A DNA stretch of 7,437 nucleotides from Deltaproteobacteria bacterium (GTDB lineage: Bacteria; Desulfobacterota; Desulfobulbia; Desulfobulbales; UBA5123): NCBI GenBank assembly GCA_021788685.1, contig JAJYKH010000128.1, positions 1 through 7,437 on the forward strand, read 5' to 3'. Shown here piece by piece: positions 1 through 6,312 of the stretch. A model generated the notes under the pieces. The model was not told the origin of the DNA, did no database searches, and was given only the letters and a program-made list of their open reading frames with translations. The position numbers and the translations under genes are program-made. Within the stretch, counting starts at the first letter, position 1. Every line of letters starts with the position of its first letter.

Positions 1-1
1 G

Positions 2-82
2 GCCACCAAGGCGACCGATGAAGCCAAAGCGGCAGCGGTCGAGCTGATCATGCACCAGATCCCCGAATGGGTGCTGGGGTAG
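2..82 (+). CDS. 3' end of an unidentified gene (partial, 26 codons)
   Basis: An open frame enters from the left edge and ends at TAG 80-82. The visible C-terminus is ATKATDEAKAAAVELIMHQI followed by PEWVLG, which looks like an amphipathic helix and a short tail. I do not recognise the family, and 26 residues are too few to assign one. The frame is supported by its ordinary protein-like composition and by its end, which falls exactly in the left arm of the palindrome at 79-134, mirroring the end of the convergent gene. The gene is convergent with the short-chain dehydrogenase at 131-946, with only 48 bases between the two stop codons. Confidence 0.5.
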   Translation, partial: ATKATDEAKAAAVELIMHQIPEWVLG

Positions 83-134
83 GGCGAAAGACCTTTCGTC
101 CTGATGGTCCGGGCGAAAAAATCTTTCGCCCTAC
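79..134. repeat. Palindromic element between convergent genes; its arms contain both stop codons
   Basis: A perfect 13-bp inverted repeat is visible: GTAGGGCGAAAGA (79-91) and TCTTTCGCCCTAC (122-134). Inside it a second, imperfect pair (CTTTCGTCC 93-101 and GGGCGAAAA 111-119) lets the element fold in two ways. One is a single long cruciform. The other is two tandem hairpins, 82-90 with 93-101 and 111-118 with 124-131. The TAG at 80-82 ends the + strand gene, and the mirror-image TAG at 131-133 ends the minus-strand gene. There is no long T-tract after either arm, so a classical intrinsic terminator is not obvious, though a bidirectional termination or 3'-end protection role is plausible. The form resembles REP or MITE-like dispersed palindromes; copy number elsewhere cannot be judged from this window. 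Confidence 0.75.
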
Positions 135-946
135 AGAACGCCAGGCGGCATGGGCGGCACCGGCTCCCCGCCGAGGAGATAGCCGCCGTCGAGGCGAAGG
201 ACGCTGCCGGTCATGAAGGGGGCCTCCTCGATCAGGAAGAAGACCGCCTTGACCACGTCGTCCAGACGGCCGGTGCGCCGGAGCAGGGTGTGGGTCCGGA
301 TCGCCTCCCGCTGCTCGGCGCTGAGCAGACCCCACCCGCGGGTGCCCTCCGCGTGCCGGGTTTCCACGAACCCCAGCATCAGCTCGTTGACCCGCACCTC
401 CGGCGCCCCTTCCCGGGCCCAGGTCTCGGTGAAGGAGGAGACCGCCCGGTTGGCCGCGGCATAACCATCGTTGAAGACGAGGCCAGCCGGACCGCTCCGG
501 CCCACCAGCCCGGCAATCGAGGAAAGGGTGACCATGGCGGCATCGCCTGCCGCCTTGAGCAGGGGCATGGCGTGGTGGGCCACCCACCATTTGGCGGTGA
601 GGGTGGTGGCCAGCTCCAGCTCCCACTGGGCCGGCACGTAAGGCCCGTGCACCACCGGCATGCCCCCCCGTTCGATGTTGTTGACGAGGATGTCCATCTG
701 GCCGAACCGCTCCCGCATTTCTCCCATCAGCGCGGCCACCTGGCCGGGCTCTCTGAGATCGACCTGCAGCGCCAGATGGTCGCCGCCGAGGGCGGCCAGC
801 TCCTGCCGCATGCGGGCGGCATCCTCGGGCCAGTCGTAATAGGTGAGCACGACGGTCGCTCCGGCCTTGGCCAGGGCCATGCCGATCGCCTGACCGATCC
901 CTTTGGCCGCGCCCAGCACCAGGGCCACTGCGCCGTCGATCTTCAT
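131..946 (-). CDS. Short-chain dehydrogenase/reductase (SDR) family protein with atypical active site
   Basis: This is a 271-residue cytoplasmic Rossmann-fold protein, a normal length for a classical SDR (about 250) plus a short tail. The dinucleotide-binding glycine motif is LGAAKGIG (residues 11-18). The usual NNAG appears as NNIE (89-92), and the strand-5 serine is in TLSSIAG (Ser143). The C-terminal part is SDR-like: VRVNELMLGFVET at 185-196 and MTGSVLRLDGGY at 245-256. Tyr162 is in place, but the YxxxK lysine is Asn166. The helix-4 position that is usually Asn (NLT) reads TLT, so it is Thr115. About six extra residues lie between Ser143 and Tyr162 compared with E. coli FabG. The ATG at 944-946 fits the family N-terminus, but no Shine-Dalgarno sequence precedes it. 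The gene lies 83 bp downstream of mltD on the same strand, behind a stem-loop. The fold is secure; substrate and even catalytic competence are unknown. Confidence 0.9.
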   Translation of the reverse strand: MKIDGAVALVLGAAKGIGQAIGMALAKAGATVVLTYYDWPEDAARMRQELAALGGDHLALQVDLREPGQVAALMGEMRERFGQMDILVNNIERGGMPVVHGPYVPAQWELELATTLTAKWWVAHHAMPLLKAAGDAAMVTLSSIAGLVGRSGPAGLVFNDGYAAANRAVSSFTETWAREGAPEVRVNELMLGFVETRHAEGTRGWGLLSAEQREAIRTHTLLRRTGRLDDVVKAVFFLIEEAPFMTGSVLRLDGGYLLGGEPVPPMPPGVL

Positions 947-978
947 GCAGATTTTGGAGATGAGAAAGAAGGGAGGGG

Positions 979-1013
979 GCAGGCTGATTGGGTCATCTTA
1001 ACAATCAGCCTGC
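979..1013 (-). terminator. 12-bp stem-loop after mltD, possible terminator or processing site
   Basis: GCAGGCTGATTG (979-990) and CAATCAGCCTGC (1002-1013) are perfect inverted copies with an 11-nt loop. The stem begins 17 nt after the mltD stop (1030-1032). Reading on the minus strand, the stem is followed by a pure pyrimidine tract that starts with several C and only later has T runs, so the U-tract of a classical intrinsic terminator is weak. It may terminate mltD, attenuate read-through into the SDR gene, or protect the mltD mRNA 3' end. Confidence 0.5.
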
Positions 1014-1029
1014 AAGGATCTGACCTCGA

Positions 1030-2775
1030 TCAAGCGTCCTCTTCCACCCGGAGCAGCAGCCGCGATCCGGGCTGGAGGTGATCGTCCACAAGCTGGTTCC
1101 AGCGCTTGATTTCGGCGGTGGAGACGTTGAACTTGCGGGCAATGGTCCACAGGGTATCCCCAAGCCGGACCTTGTAATAGGTGAGGTGGCTTGCGGGGAT
1201 GGCCTTTTTGCGGGCCAGCTTCTTCTTCCGGGCGGTGAGAATGGCCCGGCCCGCAAAAGGCCGGGCGGAAGCCAGCTTGAAGGTCTTGGGCTTCAGGAGC
1301 GGCGACTCCTTCGAGCCGGCGGTCTTCTCTCCGCCCGCCACGTACAGGGCGATCTTCTGCCCGGGATGAAGGTGGTTCCTATGAGAGAGATGATTCCAGC
1401 TCACGATGAGATCGACCGAAAGGTTGTGCTCGTTGGCGATGCTCGACAGGGTTTCTCCGGGCCGGACGGTATGCAGCAACCGGTCCCTGCCCCCAACCGG
1501 CGACGGCTTGTAGCCGCTCACCCGCCCGGCGGCGAGCAGCTGGTAGCTTTTTTCGTGGAAGGGAATGCGCAACCGCAGGCCAGCAAAGAGCCGGGGCCTG
1601 CGAAGGTTGTTCGCCCTGAGGAGGGCGACCTTGGTCAGGCAGTATTTGCGGCAGATCTTGGCAATGGTCTCCTTTTTTGCGACCACGTGGGTCTTGTAGC
1701 GGGTGGCGATGACCGTCCGCACACGGGGAAGGTTGCAGGCCACCACCTCGGCCTTGCCTCGGGGAACCCTCAGAGGATAGCGGGCAAGGGAGGGCGGCGT
1801 CACCTCCTGCCGCAGCTCGCGGTTCAGCTCATGCAGGGTCTCGACACTCACATTGCAGGCGACGGATACCGCCTGGAGGGGTGTCCAGCGGGGCACTTCG
1901 GCAATTTCGAAATCCAGGGGCTTTTCGTAATTGATATTGGCAAAGCCGTACTTTTCCGGGTTCTTGGCGATGATGATGGCCGCCATCAGCTTCGGCACAT
2001 AGCGCTTGGTTTCCAGGTGAAGATAGGAGCTGAGCTTCCAAAAGTCTTTGGTTGCCCCCTGTTGCATGGCCGCACGGATGTTCCCCTCCCCCGCATTGTA
2101 GCCGGCCACCGCGAGCTTCCAGCTGCCGAGATCGTCATGCAGCCGGGCGAGATAGCGGACCGCGGCCCGCGTGGATTTTACCGGGTCCAGGCGCTCATCG
2201 ACATAGGAATCGACGCGCAGCTTATAGGTGCGGGCGGTGCCGCCCGTGAATTGCCAGGGGCCCACCGCGTTCGCAGGGGAGCAGGCAGTAAGACAGTAGC
2301 CGCTTTCGATCATGGGCAGGTAGGCGAGATCAAGGGGGAGCCCAGCCTTCCGGAGCTCTTCCTGGATCATGGGCAGATAGCGGGTGGAGCGGGCCAGCCA
2401 GCGGGCGACGATCTTGTGGTGCTTGTTTTGGAAAAAGTCGATGTAGAAGGCCACCTGCTTGTTGAGCACCACCGGGAAATCGTAATCGCCTTCCAGGGGG
2501 GCCGGTTCCCCGCCTTGGTCCCAGCTGCCGAGGGCTTCCAGCTCCTTCATTTCCTCGCCGGACATTTCTTCCGGCTCGGGCACCGTCAACTCTTCGGTTG
2601 AGGGGGCCTCCTCATTCGTGAGCTGCTCTTGGGGGGCGGCCGGGTGCTCCGCTGCCGCGAGCACAGCCTGATCCGGCGCTGGACCGGAAGCGGCGTATTG
2701 GGAGGCGCAGGCCGTGAAAAGCAGCAGGGGCGAGAGGGCTGAAATAAGGAGGAGGCTGGTTTTGGATATGGACAT
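1030..2775 (-). CDS. mltD: MltD-like membrane-bound lytic murein transglycosylase, lipoprotein with three LysM domains
   Basis: The 581-residue lipoprotein should cleave the MurNAc-GlcNAc bond of peptidoglycan, forming 1,6-anhydroMurNAc in the periplasm. A signal peptide ends in a lipobox LFTAC with Cys23 as lipidation site, followed by a Pro/Glu-rich acidic tether to about residue 98. The GH23 catalytic domain (about 105-275) has the catalytic glutamate in PMIESGY (Glu157), then AVGPWQF (170-176) and AGYNAGEG (224-231), the standard family 1 order. Three LysM peptidoglycan-binding domains follow: about 361-405, 434-479 and 533-577. A Lys/Arg-rich linker (about 495-527) separates the last two. 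E. coli MltD has two LysM copies, so this is a longer version. Two cysteines (161 and 165) lie just after the catalytic Glu. The ATG at 2773-2775 is preceded by AGGTGA (2777-2782) and gives a proper signal peptide. The gene is divergent from the PBP gene. Confidence 0.95.
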   Translation of the reverse strand: MSISKTSLLLISALSPLLLFTACASQYAASGPAPDQAVLAAAEHPAAPQEQLTNEEAPSTEELTVPEPEEMSGEEMKELEALGSWDQGGEPAPLEGDYDFPVVLNKQVAFYIDFFQNKHHKIVARWLARSTRYLPMIQEELRKAGLPLDLAYLPMIESGYCLTACSPANAVGPWQFTGGTARTYKLRVDSYVDERLDPVKSTRAAVRYLARLHDDLGSWKLAVAGYNAGEGNIRAAMQQGATKDFWKLSSYLHLETKRYVPKLMAAIIIAKNPEKYGFANINYEKPLDFEIAEVPRWTPLQAVSVACNVSVETLHELNRELRQEVTPPSLARYPLRVPRGKAEVVACNLPRVRTVIATRYKTHVVAKKETIAKICRKYCLTKVALLRANNLRRPRLFAGLRLRIPFHEKSYQLLAAGRVSGYKPSPVGGRDRLLHTVRPGETLSSIANEHNLSVDLIVSWNHLSHRNHLHPGQKIALYVAGGEKTAGSKESPLLKPKTFKLASARPFAGRAILTARKKKLARKKAIPASHLTYYKVRLGDTLWTIARKFNVSTAEIKRWNQLVDDHLQPGSRLLLRVEEDA

Positions 2776-2776
2776 G

Positions 2777-2782
2777 TCACCT
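2777..2782 (-). promoter_or_regulatory. Ribosome binding site of mltD
   Basis: The minus strand reads TAGGTGAC directly before the ATG. AGGTGA matches the 3' part of the sequence complementary to the 16S rRNA tail, with a tight spacing of 4 nt between AGG and ATG. It is the only clear Shine-Dalgarno match among the four gene starts in the window and fixes the start at 2775. Confidence 0.6.
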
Positions 2783-2787
2783 ACTAT

Positions 2788-2793
2788 ATTATA
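2788..2793 (-). promoter_or_regulatory. Possible -10 element of the mltD promoter
   Basis: The minus strand has a perfect TATAAT within a short A+T-rich stretch (2781-2799). No -35 box is present at 16-18 bp upstream, where the sequence is GC-rich (minus strand CCGCGA at 2811-2816). A start about 7 nt downstream would fall at or beside the ribosome binding site and leave a leader of only a few bases. This is a consensus match only and may be fortuitous. Confidence 0.25.
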
Positions 2794-2942
2794 TGTTTCT
2801 GCGCTAAGTCTCGCGGCCGCAATCCATGAGCAAAGCAGCCTTTCCTAACACACTGAAAACCGGACCAATCGTTGAAACAGCTTGAGGCGGGCGTCTGATT
2901 CTTACTGTCCCTCTTTACCGGACAACTGCCTTTGATGCAAAC

Positions 2943-3001
2943 AAAAATGACATCCCGGGCGGGGCAGTGGGCGGCAATTCTCCCGGTTTCCGGTCATTTT
3001 T
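2943..3001 (+). promoter_or_regulatory. Stem-loop just upstream of the PBP gene
   Basis: AAAAATGAC (2943-2951) pairs perfectly with GTCATTTTT (2993-3001). After an internal loop of 3 and 5-6 nt, CCGGG (2955-2959) can pair with CCCGG (2982-2986), leaving a loop of about 22 nt. The structure ends 33 nt before the PBP start codon. The A-run at one foot and T-run at the other give it the look of a bidirectional terminator or attenuator, or of an operator with dyad symmetry. Which of these it is cannot be told from the sequence. Confidence 0.45.
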
Positions 3002-3034
3002 AATGTCTAATCTTCTGAAATTATTGCCAATAGC

Positions 3035-6000
3035 ATGTTGAAAAAAATTCTGCTCCCGCTGGCGGGGGGGCTTGCCCTTCTTGCCCTCGGCGGGGTGGCC
3101 GCCTTCTACTGGCTGGTGGTCATCCACCCCGGGGAAGAGATCCGCCAGGAAAACATCGAGGCGATCCTGGCAAGGGAAAGCCCGGTGTTCTACCGGGATG
3201 GCGTCAATCGGGTGGGGGTCTTCTTCGAGGAGGCCCACCGCCAGTATGTTCCCTACGAGAAGATTCCCCCCGCTTTCGTCAACGCCATCATTGCTGCCGA
3301 AGACAACGATTTCTTCGAGCACCACGGCGTCGATTTTCTCGGCGTTCTCCGCGCCATCGTCGCCAACCTCCGGGCCGGCAGGGTGGTTCAGGGCGGCAGC
3401 ACCATTACCCAGCAGGCCGCCAAGAACCTGTTCAAGCGCCCCGACCGTTCCATCGTTTCCAAGCTGAAGGAGCTTCTGTATGCCTGGCGGCTCGAGTATC
3501 ATTATCCCAAGAAGAAGATCCTCGAGTTCTATGCCAACCAGTTTTATGTGAGCGGCAACGGCCGGGGGCTGGGGGTGGCGGCCCGGTATTACTTCGACAA
3601 GGCCCCCGGCGACCTCGATACCCTGGAGTGCGCCTTCATCGCCGGGAGCGTCAAGAGTCCGGAATACTACAATCCGTTTACGAAGCGTTCGGAAGAGGCG
3701 GTCCGGCGCGCCAAGGACCTCGCCCGCCAGCGCACCGCGTACGTGCTCCGCCAGATGTACCGGTTGAAAATGATCGACTCGCAGGTGCTCCATCAATGCC
3801 TCGGGAGGGAAATTCCCTTCAAGCAGGGGCAGATGCAGTATGCGTTGAACACGATCATGGACCTCGTGAAGGAGGCCCTGGCGGAGCCCGAGGCGGTGGA
3901 GGCATTCAGTGCGCATGGCATCGACAACATCGCCACCTCCGGCGTGCGGGTGATCACCACCGTGGACAAGGGCCTCCAGGAAGGGGCCGAAGAGGCCGTG
4001 CGCCAGGAGCTTTCCCGGCTGGATGTGCGGCTGCAGGGCTATGAGCGGGCGGCGGTCCAGCAGCGGTATGCGGTCCTGGCCGGGGGGGACAGCGGCGCGG
4101 TCGCGCCCGGGTCCTTTCTCTTCGGCCGGATCATGGCCGTGCAGAGGCAGCCCGTGCCGGCGGTGCGGGTTTCCTTCGACTGGCGCCATCCCGGAGAGGA
4201 AAACGGGCTCATCGACCAAGCGGGCTTGATGGGCCTCCTCGATTCCCTGGTCAAGTACGAGCAGGACCGGTGGGCCAAGGCGGAGCCCAAGGACCTGCCC
4301 CGACTCCTCAATCGGCTGCAGCCCGGTGATTTGGTCTATGTCCATGTCCGGGAGCTCGATAAAAAAAGCGGCCGGTACCTTCTCGATCTCGAGAAGTACC
4401 CCGAAATCGAGGGGGGGGTGGTGGTCCAAAAGGAGGGGACCATCCGGGCCATGGTGGGCGGCCGCGAAAACCGGTTTTACAACCGGGCGGTGACGGCCAA
4501 GCGGCCCATGGGCTCCACCTTCAAGCCCCTGGTCTACGCGGCCGCGATGCAGCTGGGCTGGAGCTCCACCGACATTCTCCGCAACGAGAGGAACCTTTTC
4601 GTTTACCAGGGAGAGGCCTATTTCCCCCGGCCCGATCACGAGAGCCCTTACCGGGAGGTCTCCATGAGCTGGGCCGGCGCCCATTCCGAGAACGTGGCCT
4701 CGGTCTGGCTGCTCTATCATCTCTGCGACAAGCTGTCTCCCGCCCAGCTCAAGGAGGTGGTCGCCCGGCTGGGGCTGGCCCGGCAGTCGGACGAATCTCC
4801 CGAGCAATACCGCGCGCGGATGAGGGACCGCTACGGTCTGGTGGTGGACGACCAGATGCTCCGTCGGGCAGCCTTCGCCAAGGCGTTGGCCAAGATCGAG
4901 CCGGACCTTCTCTTCGACGGCAAGATCGGTGAGGAGCAGGCCCTCCAGGACTTCCATTACCAAGCCGACCCTGGCAAGATCGGGGAGGAGACCGGCACGG
5001 CGGAGGAGGCGGCCAAGGACGAGTCGGTCCGCCAAGCCATCCTGAGCCGGAATTTCGAGCGCTTCCAGGGGCTGCGCCAGGAAGTGGCCGCCCTGCGCGA
5101 AGCGATCGCCTCCGGCGAGGACCCGGAGCCGATCAATCTCTTCTACGATCCGCGGGCGCAAATCTTCTCCTATGGCAGCCGACCCGCGGGCGAGGGGTGG
5201 AAGCGGGTCAATCCGCGGGAGCTCCGCCTCTTTCTCCAGGCGCGGGGAGAGGGGGGGCAGGAAGGGTTTTGGAACGACATCCGGATCGAGAACACGCTCA
5301 GCGTCGCCACTTTGGACCTTCTGGGAAAGGCCGTCGACGAAGAATATCGGCAGCTTGCCGCCCTCCCTCCATACAGCGAGGAGGTCATGAATCAGCTTCG
5401 GGAATTCCGGGTGCTGGCCGGCCTGCAGTATCTGATCGGCCTCAGCCGCGAGCTGGGCGTCGAAAGCCAGCTCCAGCCCGTGCTCTCGTTTCCGCTCGGC
5501 TCCAACGACATCAGTCTGCTGGAGCTTGCCCGGGCCTACGAGGGGCTGGTCACCGGCAAGAGCTACGCCATCAGGCAGCATGAGGAAGGGGACGGCTTTG
5601 CCATCATCGACCGGATCGAGACCAGCGACGGCCAGGTCATCTTCGCCCCCGACCGCAAGCCCAGTCAGGTGATCAGCCCCCAGGTGGCGCTCGCGGTGAG
5701 CGACATCCTCCGGCAGGTGGTGGAGCGCGGGACCGGTCATTCCGCCATGGGGCAGGTACGGCTCCACAGCGCCGACCCGGAAGTGGAGCGGCAACTGCAG
5801 GAAATCGGCGCCAGCGTGCCGGTGCTCGGGAAGACGGGCACCGCCAACCGGTTCACCAGCGCCACTTTCGCCGGCTATGTCCCCGGCCGGGAGCACGAGG
5901 GCAACGGGGTGACCCTGGCGGACGGGTATGTGATCACCTCCTATGTGGGCTATGACGACAACACGCCCATGGTGCGGAAAGGCAGCGGCATCACCGGGGC

Positions 6001-6307
6001 GCTCGGGGCCCTGCCGCTGTGGACCCGGGTGGCCAATGGCGTGGCCCGCACCGGCGATTACGCCAAAGGCCTCGATGTGGCGGATCTCCAGTTCGAAGGC
6101 CAGGCGGAGCTGCCCCTCCATTACCCGGAGCTGGGCCAGGTGGAGGTGAAAGTCGATGCCAATCGGGGAGGCATTCCCCTGGATGGGGCAGCCGACGGGA
6201 GCTCTCCGGCCACCATCATCAGCTTCGGCGAAAAGCTGCCGGACGGCCGCTGGCAGCCGGCGAGATTCTTCCAGCCGTATTGGCGGGTGATGGAAGAGGG
6301 AAAGTGA
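3035..6307 (+). CDS. Class A penicillin-binding protein, PBP1A type (GT51 glycosyltransferase plus transpeptidase), with large insertion
   Basis: The 1090-residue bifunctional peptidoglycan synthase polymerises lipid II and cross-links the strands on the outer face of the inner membrane. One N-terminal membrane anchor (about 5-30) precedes the GT51 domain (about 60-245). That domain has EDNDFFEHHGVD (catalytic Glu89), GGSTITQQ (120-127), KLKE (143-146) and KKKILEFYAN (159-168). Residues about 345-458 resemble the OB-like linker of PBP1A, ending in the typical PEIEGGVVVQ. The transpeptidase has STFK (nucleophile Ser494), SEN (551-553) and KTGT (933-936). SxN and KTG are 380 residues apart, against about 126 in E. 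coli PBP1b. Roughly 220 extra residues (about 582-803) sit between them, making this protein much longer than the usual 750-900. ATG 3035 is the only reasonable start (in-frame stop at 3008-3010), yet no Shine-Dalgarno is seen. It is divergent from mltD and followed by a lipoprotein gene. Confidence 0.96.
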   Translation: MLKKILLPLAGGLALLALGGVAAFYWLVVIHPGEEIRQENIEAILARESPVFYRDGVNRVGVFFEEAHRQYVPYEKIPPAFVNAIIAAEDNDFFEHHGVDFLGVLRAIVANLRAGRVVQGGSTITQQAAKNLFKRPDRSIVSKLKELLYAWRLEYHYPKKKILEFYANQFYVSGNGRGLGVAARYYFDKAPGDLDTLECAFIAGSVKSPEYYNPFTKRSEEAVRRAKDLARQRTAYVLRQMYRLKMIDSQVLHQCLGREIPFKQGQMQYALNTIMDLVKEALAEPEAVEAFSAHGIDNIATSGVRVITTVDKGLQEGAEEAVRQELSRLDVRLQGYERAAVQQRYAVLAGGDSGAVAPGSFLFGRIMAVQRQPVPAVRVSFDWRHPGEENGLIDQAGLMGLLDSLVKYEQDRWAKAEPKDLPRLLNRLQPGDLVYVHVRELDKKSGRYLLDLEKYPEIEGGVVVQKEGTIRAMVGGRENRFYNRAVTAKRPMGSTFKPLVYAAAMQLGWSSTDILRNERNLFVYQGEAYFPRPDHESPYREVSMSWAGAHSENVASVWLLYHLCDKLSPAQLKEVVARLGLARQSDESPEQYRARMRDRYGLVVDDQMLRRAAFAKALAKIEPDLLFDGKIGEEQALQDFHYQADPGKIGEETGTAEEAAKDESVRQAILSRNFERFQGLRQEVAALREAIASGEDPEPINLFYDPRAQIFSYGSRPAGEGWKRVNPRELRLFLQARGEGGQEGFWNDIRIENTLSVATLDLLGKAVDEEYRQLAALPPYSEEVMNQLREFRVLAGLQYLIGLSRELGVESQLQPVLSFPLGSNDISLLELARAYEGLVTGKSYAIRQHEEGDGFAIIDRIETSDGQVIFAPDRKPSQVISPQVALAVSDILRQVVERGTGHSAMGQVRLHSADPEVERQLQEIGASVPVLGKTGTANRFTSATFAGYVPGREHEGNGVTLADGYVITSYVGYDDNTPMVRKGSGITGALGALPLWTRVANGVARTGDYAKGLDVADLQFEGQAELPLHYPELGQVEVKVDANRGGIPLDGAADGSSPATIISFGEKLPDGRWQPARFFQPYWRVMEEGK

Positions 6308-6312
6308 TTTTT

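Larger units (their letters stand above)
2776..3034. promoter_or_regulatory. Divergent intergenic control region between mltD and the PBP gene
   Basis: These 259 bp must hold the promoters of both divergent units. No gene is visible apart from a 19-codon open frame (2826-2885) without a ribosome binding site, which I do not call. It contains a TATAAT on the minus strand near mltD, two copies of ACCGGAC (2859-2865 and 2917-2923) that could be chance or operator half-sites, and a stem-loop at 2943-3001. No convincing -35/-10 pair for the + strand PBP gene was found; TTGAAA at 2872-2877 has no good -10 partner. The region is visibly richer in A+T than the genes around it. Confidence 0.55.

Noticed and set aside
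104..1081. A 325-codon open frame on the + strand opposite the SDR gene
   Set aside because: It is a codon-register shadow of the SDR. It runs through the palindrome and the intergenic stem-loop, which is unlike a real gene.
1078..2601. A 507-codon open frame on the + strand opposite mltD
   Set aside because: It has the same codon-register mirror relation to a gene with clear GH23 and LysM motifs. The product has no recognisable domain or signal.
2826..2885. A 19-codon open frame (MSKAAFPNTLKTGPIVETA) in the divergent intergenic region
   Set aside because: It has no ribosome binding site and no distinctive features; such short frames arise by chance. It shares the 12-mer CATGAGCAAAGC with the lipoprotein start at 6544, but one such match is expected by chance in a window of this size.
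4361..4420. A7 and G8 homopolymer runs in the PBP gene as programmed frameshift sites or sequencing errors
   Set aside because: The frame is correct on both sides of both runs, with OB-linker and transpeptidase motifs in phase. There is no sign that a shifted product is made.
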